Below are positions 26,785 to 36,019 of a stretch of DNA of 64,000 bases, in pieces. The position numbers and the translations under genes are program-made. The notes under the pieces were generated by a model. The model worked only from the letters and a program-made list of their open reading frames with translations, had not been told where the DNA came from and searched no databases. Origin of the DNA: Sphingomonadales bacterium UBA2683 (GTDB taxonomy: Bacteria > Pseudomonadota > Alphaproteobacteria > Sphingomonadales > Sphingomonadaceae). Location: assembly GCA_002354635.1 (NCBI GenBank), contig DELZ01000004.1:777117-841116 (forward strand), in the 5' to 3' direction. Position 1 is the stretch's first letter, and each line of letters opens with the position of its first letter.

Positions 26785-27618
26785 CTAGTCCTTTTTCTGG
26801 GAAGCGAAGGCGATGCACGCCTTCAGGATTCGGGAAAGAATGGCGGTGGTCGGCGCCGCCAGCGTCGGGTTAAAGCGGCCCGGCCAGGTCTCCGGCGTCG
26901 GTACGCCGGGTTCGGCATGATAGCTGCGGATGGCGAGTTCCATCTGGATCGCGTGCACGCCCCGGTCGGGACGACCATAATGGCGCGTCGTCCAGCCGCC
27001 CTTGAAGCGACCGTTCAGGACATGGCTTTCACCGCTGGCCTGGCAGATGTTCTCGACCGCTGCGGCCAGCACCGGATCGCAGGTTCTGCCGTCATAGGTA
27101 CCGATATTGAACTGCGGCAGTTCGCCCTCGAACAGGCGCGGGACATGGCTGCGGATCGAATGCGCATCATAGAGGACAATGCGGTCGTGGGAGCTGCGCA
27201 ACCGCTCTATCTCGCTGCCGATCGCGGCGTGATAGGGCTCGAAATAGCGCGACCTCCGCCGCGCGATCTCGACCTCGTCCGGACCAGCGCCACGATAAAG
27301 CGGTTCGCCTTCGAAACTGGTCGTCGGACACAGTTCCGTCGTCGTCTGGCCCGGGTAGAGCGAGGCACCGGACGGATCGCGGTTGCAATCGATGACGCTG
27401 CGCGAAATATCCGTGCGCACCGTCGTTGCACCGAGATCGCGAGCGAAGGCATACAGCCGGTCGATCCACCAGTCCGCATCCTTGCGTGCGAGCCAGGGCG
27501 AGACGAAATCCGCCTCCAGCGCATCCGGAATGGTTGTGCCGGTGTGCGGGAAGCAGACCAGCAGCGGTGCATCGCCGGGATGGATTTCGAGCCAATTTTT
27601 TTCGCTGCCGCTGGTCAT
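26785..27618 (-). CDS. hutG: N-formylglutamate deformylase
   Basis: 277 residues from the ATG at 27618, ten bases after the hutH stop. Family features are CFPHTGTTIPDAL, the DISRSVIDCNRDPSG segment, VLYDAHSIRSHVPRLF and ATRHYGRP-like TTRHYGRP. A zinc ion held by His/Glu residues splits N-formylglutamate to glutamate and formate, last step of the five-step histidine route used by pseudomonads and many alphaproteobacteria. Presence of hutF confirms this route rather than the HutG formiminoglutamase route. In-frame sequence upstream to 27765 lies within hutH and is not coding in this frame. Confidence 0.92.
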   Translation of the reverse strand: MTSGSEKNWLEIHPGDAPLLVCFPHTGTTIPDALEADFVSPWLARKDADWWIDRLYAFARDLGATTVRTDISRSVIDCNRDPSGASLYPGQTTTELCPTTSFEGEPLYRGAGPDEVEIARRRSRYFEPYHAAIGSEIERLRSSHDRIVLYDAHSIRSHVPRLFEGELPQFNIGTYDGRTCDPVLAAAVENICQASGESHVLNGRFKGGWTTRHYGRPDRGVHAIQMELAIRSYHAEPGVPTPETWPGRFNPTLAAPTTAILSRILKACIAFASQKKD

Positions 27619-27628
27619 TTTCCGTTGG

Positions 27629-29158
27629 TCACTCCAGACCCGGCAGCGGATAGCCGGCCGCCTCGATGATCGCCCCCGACCGGACCAGCGCGTTGGCGGC
27701 CTCCATGTCCGGATGAAAATAGCGGTCGTCGCCGAGCATCGGGACCTGTTTGCGCAGCGCCGCACGCACCGCCTCCAGCGGCTTGCTGGACGACAAAGGG
27801 GCGTGAAAATCGATGCCCTGCGCGGCTGCCAGCAATTCGATACCGATCACCGCCGCGGCATTGGCCGCCATGTCGAGCAAGCGCCGGGCGCCATGCGCGG
27901 CCATCGAGACATGATCTTCCTGGTTGGCCGAGGTCGGGATCGAATCGACGCTGGCCGGATAGGCGCGCTGCTTGTTTTCCGAGACAAGCGCCGCCGACGT
28001 CACCTGCGGGATCATGAAACCGGAATTGAGTCCGGGCTGCGGGGTCAGGAAGGCGGGCAGACCCGACAGCGCCGGGTCGATCAGCATGGCAATCCGGCGC
28101 TCGGCGATCGAGCCGATTTCGCAGATCGTCAGTGCGATCATGTCCGCGGCAAAAGCGACCGGTTCGGCATGGAAATTGCCGCCGGACAGCGCTTCGTCGC
28201 TTTCGGGGAAAATCAGCGGATTGTCGGATACGCCATTGGCTTCGGTCAGCAATGTCGTTGCAGCCTGCCGCAGCACGTCGAGCGCGGCGCCCATCACCTG
28301 CGGCTGGCAGCGCAGGCAATAGGGATCCTGAACCCTGATATCGTCGACAAGATGGCTGGCCCGGATCGTCGATCCGGCCATCAGCCCGCGCAATGCTTCG
28401 GCGGTCTCGATCTGTCCGCGATGTCGCCGTAACGCATGGATGCGCCGATCGAAGGGCGTGTCGGAACCCTTGGCAGCTTCGGTCGACAGCGCGCCGGTGA
28501 CGAGAGCGGAGCGGAACACGGTCTCCGTCTCGAACAGGCCGGCAAGCGCATTGGCGCTCGAGAACTGGGTGCCGTTGAGCAGCGCCAGCCCTTCCTTGGG
28601 GCCCAGCGCGAGCGGTTCCAGCCCTGCTCCCGCCAGCGCTTCGGTCGCGGGCATGCGCACGGTGTTGACGAAAATTTCACCGCCGCCGATCATTGTCGTC
28701 GCCATATGTGCCAGCGGTGCAAGATCGCCGCTCGCGCCGACCGAACCCTGGCACGGGATCACCGGGGTCAGGCCCTTCACCAGCATCGCCTCCAGCAACG
28801 CAACCGTTTCCGGCCGGACACCGGAAGCGCCCTGGCCGAGACTGGCCAGCTTCAGCGCCATCATCAGCCGCACAATGTCGACCGGCGATGGCTCTCCGGT
28901 ACCGGCAGCATGGCTGAGCACAATATTCCGCTGCAGGGTCGCCAGATCATCCTCATCAACGCGGACGCTGGCGAGTTTTCCAAAACCGGTGTTGATTCCG
29001 TATACCGGTTCGTTTTTGGACAGAATCCGTGCGACCGCTGCGGCGCTTTCGGCAACCGGTCCGGCGGCGGATGGAGCCAGCCTTGCGCCCGCGCCGCGAT
29101 AGATTGCCCGCCAGTCGGCCAGCGGCACCTCGCCAGGAATCAGGATAATCTCGGTCAA
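27629..29158 (-). CDS. hutH: Histidine ammonia-lyase
   Basis: 509 residues, the usual length. Deaminates histidine to trans-urocanate. The self-forming MIO cofactor arises from the Ala-Ser-Gly in GSVGASGDLAPLAH near residue 142. Other blocks are YGINTGFGKLA near 53 and QEDHVSMAAHGARR near 415. The start is a TTG at 29158 that overlaps the hutI stop (TTGA) and has AGGAGGGG a few bases upstream; the longer frame to 29329 lies in hutI and is rejected. Confidence 0.95.
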   Translation of the reverse strand: MTEIILIPGEVPLADWRAIYRGAGARLAPSAAGPVAESAAAVARILSKNEPVYGINTGFGKLASVRVDEDDLATLQRNIVLSHAAGTGEPSPVDIVRLMMALKLASLGQGASGVRPETVALLEAMLVKGLTPVIPCQGSVGASGDLAPLAHMATTMIGGGEIFVNTVRMPATEALAGAGLEPLALGPKEGLALLNGTQFSSANALAGLFETETVFRSALVTGALSTEAAKGSDTPFDRRIHALRRHRGQIETAEALRGLMAGSTIRASHLVDDIRVQDPYCLRCQPQVMGAALDVLRQAATTLLTEANGVSDNPLIFPESDEALSGGNFHAEPVAFAADMIALTICEIGSIAERRIAMLIDPALSGLPAFLTPQPGLNSGFMIPQVTSAALVSENKQRAYPASVDSIPTSANQEDHVSMAAHGARRLLDMAANAAAVIGIELLAAAQGIDFHAPLSSSKPLEAVRAALRKQVPMLGDDRYFHPDMEAANALVRSGAIIEAAGYPLPGLE

Positions 29159-30369
29159 AGGCCCCTCCTGTAACGGGCATGGAGAGGGTTGCTTCCCATA
29201 CGATAGACCAGCTCGGCCGGCTCGCTCAGGTTCCAGATAGCGATGTCGGCCCATTTGCCCGGTGCCAGCACACCCGCATCCGAGAGACCGAGGGCGCGGG
29301 CCGCATTGCGCGTGGTCGCAGCCAGACATTCCGCAACCGTAAGACGAAACAGGGTCGCCCCCATATTCATCGCCAGCAGCAGGGAGGTCAGCGGGCTGGT
29401 CCCCGGATTGCAGTCGGTTGCGATAGCGATCGGCACGCCGGCCTCCCGCAAGGCGGCAACCGGCGGCGGTTTCTGCTCGCGGGTGAAATAGAAGGCGCCC
29501 GGCAACAGGGTCGCCACCGTCCCGCTGCGCGCCATGGCGGCGATACCGTCGGCATCGAGATGCTCGAGATGATCCGCCGACAAGGCGTTATGGCGGGCGG
29601 CCAGCGCCGCGCCGTGCAGGTTCGACAACTGCTCGGCGTGCAGCTTGACCGGCAGACCCAGCCGGCGGGCGGCCACGAACACCCGTTCGGTCTGGGCAGG
29701 TGTGAACCCGATGCCTTCACAGAAAGCGTCAACCGCATCGACCAGGCCCTCGTCTGCCAGCTGCGGCAGCATCTCTTCAGCAACCAGATCGATATAATCG
29801 TCAGCGCGGTCGGCATATTCGGGGGGCAGCGCATGGGCACCGAGAAATGTAGTCCGTACCGAGACATTGCAGGCTTTGCCAAGCGAACGTGCGGCTGTCA
29901 GCATCCGCCGTTCCGTGGCAAGCTCGAGGCCGTAGCCCGACTTGATTTCGACCGTGGTCACGCCTTCGGCGACCAGCGCCTCGAGTCGCGGACGGCTTTG
30001 CGCCACTAATTCTGCCTCGCTGGCGGTGCGCGTTGCGTTCATGGTCGAGAGGATCCCGCCACCGGCACGCGCTATCTCCTCATAACTGGCGCCGGCGAGC
30101 CGGTTTTCCCATTCGACGGCGCGGCTTCCGGCATAGACGAGATGGGTATGGCAATCGATCAGCCCCGGGGTCACCAGCCGGTCTGCGCAGTCAATGTGCC
30201 GCGACGCGTCCAGCGCGGGCGCTTTGTCACGAGGGCCTGCATAGACAATTCGGCCGGCCTTGGCCGCAATCCGTCCGTGCGCGATGACGCGGAGAGAATC
30301 GGCATCAGACGCAAGCGTCACCAGCCTCGCATTGTCCCAGATCGTGTCGCAATCCATCGCAGCCTGCAT
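29155..30369 (-). CDS. hutI: Imidazolonepropionase
   Basis: 404 residues of the amidohydrolase superfamily. Opens 4-imidazolone-5-propionate to formiminoglutamate. Metal ligands are suggested by DCHTHLVYAG near 75, KLHAEQLSNLHG near 243 and the Asp in IAIATDCNPGTSP. The ATG at 30369 follows AGAGGA; another ATG twelve bases on is possible. First gene of the hutI-H-G-U-C operon, divergent from hutF with 94 bases between. Confidence 0.95.
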   Translation of the reverse strand: MQAAMDCDTIWDNARLVTLASDADSLRVIAHGRIAAKAGRIVYAGPRDKAPALDASRHIDCADRLVTPGLIDCHTHLVYAGSRAVEWENRLAGASYEEIARAGGGILSTMNATRTASEAELVAQSRPRLEALVAEGVTTVEIKSGYGLELATERRMLTAARSLGKACNVSVRTTFLGAHALPPEYADRADDYIDLVAEEMLPQLADEGLVDAVDAFCEGIGFTPAQTERVFVAARRLGLPVKLHAEQLSNLHGAALAARHNALSADHLEHLDADGIAAMARSGTVATLLPGAFYFTREQKPPPVAALREAGVPIAIATDCNPGTSPLTSLLLAMNMGATLFRLTVAECLAATTRNAARALGLSDAGVLAPGKWADIAIWNLSEPAELVYRMGSNPLHARYRRGL

Positions 30370-30416
30370 CAAATCCTCTTGGAATAATGACCTATCATTG
30401 CATCTTGCTCACAATA

Positions 30417-30426
30417 TGTATAGACA
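30417..30426. promoter_or_regulatory. Candidate HutC operator between hutI and hutF
   Basis: TGTATAGACA (reverse TGTCTATACA) has matching TGT/ACA ends and sits in the 94-base divergent gap. With flanks it reads ATTGTCTATACATAT, close in form to the TTGTATnTACAA-type sites bound by HutC in other bacteria. The exact consensus in this group is not known to me. Confidence 0.45.
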
Positions 30427-30463
30427 ATTAATCGCTCCTTCCGGTGAGGCCAGGAAACATGTG

Positions 30464-31840
30464 ATGCAAAGCTCTTCCACCTCCTTTCATTTTACGATGG
30501 CGATGCTGCCGCAAGGCTGGACGAGCGATGTGCGGATCACCGTCGCCAACGGGTGTATCGCGCGCATCGAGACCGGCATTGCGGCTTCTGCGGCGGACGA
30601 GCGGCATATGGCGGGGATTCCCGGCCTGCCCAACCTCCATTCCCACGCCTTCCAGCGCGCCATGGCCGGTTTGGCCGAACGGCGAGATTCGCTGGCGCAG
30701 GCCGACAGTTTCTGGACCTGGCGCGAAGTGATGTACCGCTTTGTCAGCCGACTGGGACCGGCCGATGTGCAGGCGATCGCTGCGCTCGCCTATATGGAAA
30801 TGCTGGAAGGCGGCTTCACACGGGTGGGCGAGTTTCACTATCTTCACCATCAGCCCGACGGAACGCGCTATGACGATCCGGCGGAAATGGCGGCGGCGCT
30901 GGCACAGGCGGCCGACGAAACGGGCATTGCGCTTACACTGTTGCCGGTCTTCTACGCGCATTCCGGTTTCGGGGGCAAAGCTCCGGACAATAGCCAGCGG
31001 CGTTTTGCGAACAGTCTGGACGGGTTCCAGCTTCTGGTCGACGCGTCGGCAACGGCACTCCGGCCATTGCCCGATGGGGTGCTGGGCATTGCCCCCCATT
31101 CGCTCCGCGCCTGCACGCCCCAGGAGCTGGCCCAGCTGATTGACAGGGCAAATGACCAGATGCCGATCCATATCCATGTTGCCGAGCAGATCAGGGAAGT
31201 CGAAGACTGTCTTGCCTGGTCCGGCTCGCGCCCGGTGGAATGGCTGCTCGATCATGTAGCGTTGTCGGAGCGCTGGTGCCTGGTCCATGCCACGCATATG
31301 ACGGAAGCGGAGGCCGCCGGCCTGGCACGAAGCGGTACTGTGGCCGGCCTGTGTCCGATGACAGAGGCCAATCTGGGCGATGGTCTGTTCGCGGCTGACA
31401 GCTTCCTCGGTGCCGGCGGCAGTTACGGGATCGGGAGCGATTCAAACATTTTGATCGATGCGGCGGCGGAGATGCGCCTGCTGGAATATGGGCAGCGGCT
31501 TCGTCACCATAGCCGCAACCACCTATCCGCGCAGCCGGACGAAAGCATCGGCGGCGCGATTTTCCGGGCGAGCCTGGCCGGCGGCGCAAAGGCACTGGCC
31601 GCGCCGGCGGAACTGGCCGAGGGCCATCCAGCAGATATTGTCAGCCTGAATGTCGAGCATCCGAGCCTGACCGGGCGGAACGGGGACGGATGGCTCGACG
31701 GCTGGATTTTCGCTGCCCGCAACGATGCCATCGACTGTGTCTGGCGCCACGGTCGGAAATGCGTCTCCGGTGGACGCCATATTGCCCGGGAACAGATCAT
31801 CGCCCGCTATCGGACGAGACTCACCGATCTGCTCGATTGA
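30464..31840 (+). CDS. hutF: Formimidoylglutamate deiminase
   Basis: 458 residues, amidohydrolase fold. Hydrolyses N-formimino-glutamate to N-formylglutamate and ammonia, feeding HutG. Metal-binding motif LPNLHSHAFQRAMAG near 60, IHIHVAEQ near 230, VHATHMTE near 270 and GSDSNILIDA near 325 are all visible. AGGAAAC precedes the ATG at 30464 by about seven bases; the long open frame upstream is not conserved-looking. Divergent from the rest of the operon and probably under the same HutC control. Confidence 0.93.
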   Translation: MQSSSTSFHFTMAMLPQGWTSDVRITVANGCIARIETGIAASAADERHMAGIPGLPNLHSHAFQRAMAGLAERRDSLAQADSFWTWREVMYRFVSRLGPADVQAIAALAYMEMLEGGFTRVGEFHYLHHQPDGTRYDDPAEMAAALAQAADETGIALTLLPVFYAHSGFGGKAPDNSQRRFANSLDGFQLLVDASATALRPLPDGVLGIAPHSLRACTPQELAQLIDRANDQMPIHIHVAEQIREVEDCLAWSGSRPVEWLLDHVALSERWCLVHATHMTEAEAAGLARSGTVAGLCPMTEANLGDGLFAADSFLGAGGSYGIGSDSNILIDAAAEMRLLEYGQRLRHHSRNHLSAQPDESIGGAIFRASLAGGAKALAAPAELAEGHPADIVSLNVEHPSLTGRNGDGWLDGWIFAARNDAIDCVWRHGRKCVSGGRHIAREQIIARYRTRLTDLLD

Positions 31841-31929
31841 TATCGGACCATGGTTTCGGGCATCTGCTGGCCTATTCGGAGCGAAATTCTGCAGCCAACC
31901 GGTTGGTGCTGACGCCCTGATCTAGCTGC

Positions 31930-33570
31930 CTAGCGATTGGCGGACTGTTTGTATCGCGTCTGTCTGACTTCGGACACGGCCCGGAAACTGCCGGTCTGCG
32001 CGGCGGCCCAATAATGGGCATAGGGCGTATCCCCGGGAGCATCGAGCAGCGCCCCGTTTTCCAGAAACGGATAGATATGATCGATCGAACTCGACTTCGC
32101 CGAATTCAGTCGCTCGTGCAGATGGTGCGGCCGGATTTGCCACGGGCTTTCCAGGCCCATGGCAACAACGATGTCGCGCAGCGCCGAGACCGTCTGTTTC
32201 TGGAACTGGTAGACGCGCTCGGCCTTGTCTTCGATCACCAGCGCACGCTGGCGAAATTCGTCCTGTGTAGCGACTCCGGTCGGGCAGTCGCCGGTATGGC
32301 ATTTCATCGACTGAACACAGCCCAGCGAGAACATGAAGGCGCGGGCCGCGTTGCACCAGTCGGCTCCGAGAGCCATGTTGATTGCCAGTCCCGCGCCGCT
32401 GACCACCTTGCCGGCGGCACCCAGCGATACCCTGTCTTTCAGGCCCGCTCCCGCGAGCGCATTGCGCACCAAGATCAGCCCTTCCCTTAGTGGCATGCCG
32501 ACCCGGTTGGACAGCTCCACGGGCGCCGCACCGGTCCCGCCTTCGGCACCGTCGACTACGATGAAATCGAGCAGGATGCCGCTTTCCAGCATCGCCTTGA
32601 CGATCGCAAAAACCTCGTGTGGCTGGCCGACGCACAGCTTGATACCAATCGGCTTGCCGCCCGAAAGTTCGCGCAGGCGCGCCACCCAGGCCAGCAATTC
32701 CAGCGGCGTCGAGAAGGCAGTGTGCGCGGCCGGGGAGATGCAATTCTCCCCGACCGCTATACCCCGGGTCTCTGCAATTTCCGGTGTGACCTTGGTTCCC
32801 GGAAGCATACCGCCATGCCCGGGTTTTGCCCCCTGGCTGAGCTTGATCTCGATCATCTTGATCTGGTCGATCGCGGCCGTCTCACGGAATTTCGCGGCAT
32901 CAAAACTGCCGCCGGCATCCCGGCAACCGAAATAGCCGCTGCCCAGTTCCCAGACGATGTCGCCACCATGTTTTGCGTGATATTTGCTGTACGATCCTTC
33001 CCCCGTATCGTGATAAAAATTGCCGCGCCTTGCACCGAGATTCAGCGCCTCGATCGCCTTCCCGCCCAGCGATCCGAAGCTCATCGCCGAAATATTGAGG
33101 ATCGCTGCAGAATAGGGTCTGGTGCATTGTGGGCCGCCGATCGCCACCCGAAATTCCGTGGCGACCGCATCATTTGGCGCGATCGAGTGGCTGAGCCATT
33201 CATACTCATCGGAATAGACATCCAGTTCGGTGCCAAAGGGATGGATCGAGTTTTGATTCTTTGATCGCGCATAGACCAGCGCCCGCGCATTTTTGTCAAA
33301 CGGCCGGCCGTCCTGATTGCTCTCGACAATATAGGAGCGCAAATAGGGCCGCAGATCCTCGAACAGCCAGCGGAAGCGGGCGACGAGCGGGTAGTTGCGG
33401 CGCAGCGAATGTTTTTTCTGCACAAAATCCAGGATGGCGACGGCAAGCAGCGGGACCGTGATCGCCAGCCCCCACAGCGCCCCGGCGGCGCGCGTCGCCA
33501 GCAGCAGAAACAGTGCGCTGAGCAGCAACAGGAGGAACGGCACCAAAAATCGAAAAAACCAGACCGGCAT
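31930..33570 (-). CDS. Membrane-anchored FMN-binding glutamate synthase-domain protein
   Basis: 546 residues. Two hydrophobic segments fill the first 45 residues. The rest is the FMN/iron-sulfur domain of glutamate synthase large subunit: GGKAIEALNLGARRG, SQGAKPGHGGMLPG, DGAEGGTGAAPVELS and CVQSMKCHTGDCPTGVAT, the last with the C-x5-C-x4-C ligands of a [3Fe-4S] cluster. The glutaminase domain and the GltD partner are missing, so ordinary glutamine-dependent GOGAT activity is unlikely. Homologues are widespread but uncharacterised to my knowledge. Convergent with hutF. Confidence 0.87.
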   Translation of the reverse strand: MPVWFFRFLVPFLLLLLSALFLLLATRAAGALWGLAITVPLLAVAILDFVQKKHSLRRNYPLVARFRWLFEDLRPYLRSYIVESNQDGRPFDKNARALVYARSKNQNSIHPFGTELDVYSDEYEWLSHSIAPNDAVATEFRVAIGGPQCTRPYSAAILNISAMSFGSLGGKAIEALNLGARRGNFYHDTGEGSYSKYHAKHGGDIVWELGSGYFGCRDAGGSFDAAKFRETAAIDQIKMIEIKLSQGAKPGHGGMLPGTKVTPEIAETRGIAVGENCISPAAHTAFSTPLELLAWVARLRELSGGKPIGIKLCVGQPHEVFAIVKAMLESGILLDFIVVDGAEGGTGAAPVELSNRVGMPLREGLILVRNALAGAGLKDRVSLGAAGKVVSGAGLAINMALGADWCNAARAFMFSLGCVQSMKCHTGDCPTGVATQDEFRQRALVIEDKAERVYQFQKQTVSALRDIVVAMGLESPWQIRPHHLHERLNSAKSSSIDHIYPFLENGALLDAPGDTPYAHYWAAAQTGSFRAVSEVRQTRYKQSANR

Positions 33571-33734
33571 GTTTATTCCTTTTTGTATCAGCCGGATAAA
33601 TGCCCTGTATCAACATTCTACGCAACCACTGGCGACGGACCGCGGTAATGCCGGAGTCATGCCCTGTCGAAGATCAGGCCGCAAAATTGGAACAAGGCGG
33701 CGGCACCGCGAGATACAAAAAAGGGAAATATATG

Positions 33735-33810
33735 TGGTGCCCGAGGGCGGATTCGAACCACCGACACAGCGATTTTCAGTCGCTTGCTCTACCAACTGAG
33801 CTACTCGGGC
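33735..33810 (-). tRNA. tRNA-Phe (GAA anticodon)
   Basis: On the minus strand the cloverleaf begins GCCCGAG and ends CTCGGGC-A-CCA, with the CCA encoded. D-loop AGCTCAGTTGGTAGAGC, anticodon loop CTGAAAA (GAA) and T-loop GGTTCGAATCC are normal. It lies just downstream of yacG on the same strand, a pairing I recall from related genomes. Confidence 0.97.
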
Positions 33811-33911
33811 ATCTGCGCCGGCGCGATGCGCTGGCGGCGTTAGGAAGCGACGCTATAGGCGGGGGCCTTGCTGCTTGTCCAGCCTAAAAATGGCGGTATT
33901 ATTGCGCCTGT

Positions 33912-34115
33912 TCAGTCTTCTCCGTTGCGACCGGAATCGCCGACAAAATGATCCGCCAACTCGTCGGGAGAAACCGCCGGTCCGGGGATCTTATAGCCGT
34001 CGTCCAGCCATTGCAGCAGGTCACGGTCCTTGCATCCGGCGCTGCAGAAGGGCCGGAATTCTTCCGTCGCGGCCTGTCTGCATACCGGGCATTTCTGGGA
34101 CCTTGATCCCGCCAT
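33912..34115 (-). CDS. yacG: DNA gyrase inhibitor YacG (zinc-binding)
   Basis: A 67-residue zinc protein. Ligands C9, C12, C24 and C28 sit in CPVC and CSAGC, followed by KDRDLLQWLDDGYKIPG, which is diagnostic of YacG. E. coli YacG binds the GyrB C-terminus and blocks DNA binding. It lies three bases downstream of the sodium-dependent transporter gene, so the two may be co-transcribed, with tRNA-Phe further on. Confidence 0.92.
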   Translation of the reverse strand: MAGSRSQKCPVCRQAATEEFRPFCSAGCKDRDLLQWLDDGYKIPGPAVSPDELADHFVGDSGRNGED

Positions 34116-34118
34116 CGC

Positions 34119-35588
34119 CTAGCCCTGCCCCAATATGCCGGGAAACAGGCCAGTCAGCAGGATCGCCGATATGACCAGCGGACACAGCCAGCGCACCAGA
34201 AACAGCCACGTGCGGTGGAGATTGCCATCAAGCCCGTTCTCGGCGTCGATCAACCGGCGATCCGCTATCCAGCCGACAAAGATGGCGACCAGCAGCGCCG
34301 AGGTCGGCAGCAGGATTTTGGCGGTCAGTTCATCGATGATTCCGAATACCGGCTGCCCGGAAAAGATCATGAAGTCGAACGGCTGGAAATCGGCCTGGCT
34401 ATTGAAGGACAGGCTTGCCCAGGCACCGATCAGAAAAGCCAGCCCGCCAAGGACAGCCGTCACCAGCCAGCGCGGCTTGTTGAACCGTCCGATCGCCCAG
34501 CTGACCGAAGCTTCCAGCAAGGCAACGGAGCTGGTCAGGGCTGCAAAAAACACCATGATGAAGAACAGCAGGCCGATCAATGATCCCGCCGGCATTGTCT
34601 GGAATGCAACCGGCAGGCTGACAAACAACAGCCCGAGCCCGCCCTGCACCTGTTCCTGTCCGGAGAGTATGGCATCGAGGCTGACCGGGGCCAGTGCTGC
34701 GAAGGTGATCGGGAATATCGCCAGACCGGCAATGATCGCCACCGATGTATCGGCCGTGGCGATCTGGACCGATGTTTTCGCCAGATTGATGTCCCGCGCC
34801 GCATAGGCACCATAGGTGATCATCAGTGCAGACCCGAGCGAGAGCGAAAACAGCGCCTGGCCGAGCGCGGACAGCTGAACCGACGGATCGAGCAAGCGCG
34901 CCGGTTCAAAATCGAACAGGAAAGCGAGGGCCGCCCCGAAAGCGCCTGTAAACGCGCCGTAAACGGTGATAGCAATCAGCAGGACGAAGAAGATCGGCAT
35001 CAACCAGACGGCGACCTTCTCAATGCCGCTGCTGACACCACGGCCGACGGCATATACCGTCAGCGCCATGAAGACCGCATGCATGGCCAGCATCTGCCCT
35101 TCGTCCGCCTGCAGAGCGGGCAATATGCCCTGTACTTGCTCGACCGAAGACCCTTGAAGGGCCCCTCCGGTCAGGCTGCCGGAAGCAACAGAATTGCCGA
35201 CGTCCCCGACGAATACCCCGATGAAATGGACGATCCATCCGGCCAGAACGCTATAATAGGTCAGGATCAGAAACGCGCCGACCATCCCGATACCGGCAGC
35301 AATGGACCACCAGCCGGAGGCACGCGACTCGATAGCCACCTTCTTCATGCTTTCGATCGCGGAGCTATGGCCGTGGCGACCGATCAGGGTTTCCGAAAGC
35401 AGGATAGGCAGGCCGATCAGCAGGACGCAAAAGATGTAGAAAATGACAAAGGCGCCACCGCCATTTGCACCTGCTTCGGCGGGGAAGCGAACCAGATTGC
35501 CAAGCCCGACGGCCGAACCGATTGCTGCCAGAACGAAGGCGGTTCGAGAGGACCAGCCCTCGCCTGTGGGTATTGTTGCGCCTGCCAT
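34119..35588 (-). CDS. Sodium-dependent neurotransmitter-symporter-family (SNF/LeuT) transporter
   Basis: 489 residues with about eleven or twelve helices. The N-terminus has the SNF signature SSRTAFVLAAIGSAVGLGNLVRFP in two pieces, with the GSAVGLGN unwound region forming the sodium and substrate site, and later GGAFVIFYIFCVLL. Family members import amino acids or related compounds with sodium, consistent with a marine setting. Substrate is not readable. The upstream gap to the HIT gene is 50 bases. Confidence 0.9.
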   Translation of the reverse strand: MAGATIPTGEGWSSRTAFVLAAIGSAVGLGNLVRFPAEAGANGGGAFVIFYIFCVLLIGLPILLSETLIGRHGHSSAIESMKKVAIESRASGWWSIAAGIGMVGAFLILTYYSVLAGWIVHFIGVFVGDVGNSVASGSLTGGALQGSSVEQVQGILPALQADEGQMLAMHAVFMALTVYAVGRGVSSGIEKVAVWLMPIFFVLLIAITVYGAFTGAFGAALAFLFDFEPARLLDPSVQLSALGQALFSLSLGSALMITYGAYAARDINLAKTSVQIATADTSVAIIAGLAIFPITFAALAPVSLDAILSGQEQVQGGLGLLFVSLPVAFQTMPAGSLIGLLFFIMVFFAALTSSVALLEASVSWAIGRFNKPRWLVTAVLGGLAFLIGAWASLSFNSQADFQPFDFMIFSGQPVFGIIDELTAKILLPTSALLVAIFVGWIADRRLIDAENGLDGNLHRTWLFLVRWLCPLVISAILLTGLFPGILGQG

Positions 35589-35638
35589 GTAATCAAACTC
35601 CCCGATAATTGCCCTGTGCGGCTTTGTTACCCCTGTTA

Positions 35639-36019
35639 CTAGCTGCGCATCAGCATCGGGCCAAGCGGTTTTCCGGCAAATATATGGACGTGCAGATGGG
35701 CCACTTCCTGGTGGCCGTTTTTGCCGATATTGGCGAGCAGGCGATAGCCGGGTTCTACCATCCCTGCAGCGCGCGCGACATGGCCGACGGCGCGCACAAA
35801 ACCGGCGATCTCCGCTTCACTTGCCGAGGCCGAAAAATCGTCCCAACTGACATAGCGCCCCTTGGGGATGACCAGTATATGTTCGGGAGCCTGCGGATTG
35901 ATATCGTGAAAGGCGAGCACCCACTCGTCCTCGTAAACCGTCTTGTTGGGGATTTCGCCGCGCAATATCCTGGCAAAGATATTGTCATCGTCATAGGGCT
36001 CGGTCGGATCGATGGCCAT
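35639..36019 (-). CDS. HIT-family (histidine triad) nucleotide hydrolase, HINT type
   Basis: 126 residues. The histidine triad is HLHVHIFAG near 108-116, and the N-terminal DDNIFARILRGEIPNK is typical of HINT proteins, which hydrolyse adenosine phosphoramidates and acyl-adenylates. The start shares one base with the hisE stop (TGATG). hisE followed by a hint gene is a frequent neighbour pair in alphaproteobacteria. Role in histidine synthesis is not implied. Confidence 0.92.
   Translation of the reverse strand: MAIDPTEPYDDDNIFARILRGEIPNKTVYEDEWVLAFHDINPQAPEHILVIPKGRYVSWDDFSASASEAEIAGFVRAVGHVARAAGMVEPGYRLLANIGKNGHQEVAHLHVHIFAGKPLGPMLMRS

Noticed and set aside
25186..27669. An 827-codon open frame on the plus strand opposite hutU and hutG
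   Set aside because: It is a shadow of GC-rich codon use; hutU and hutG are well supported on the other strand and the plus-strand product has no recognisable domain.
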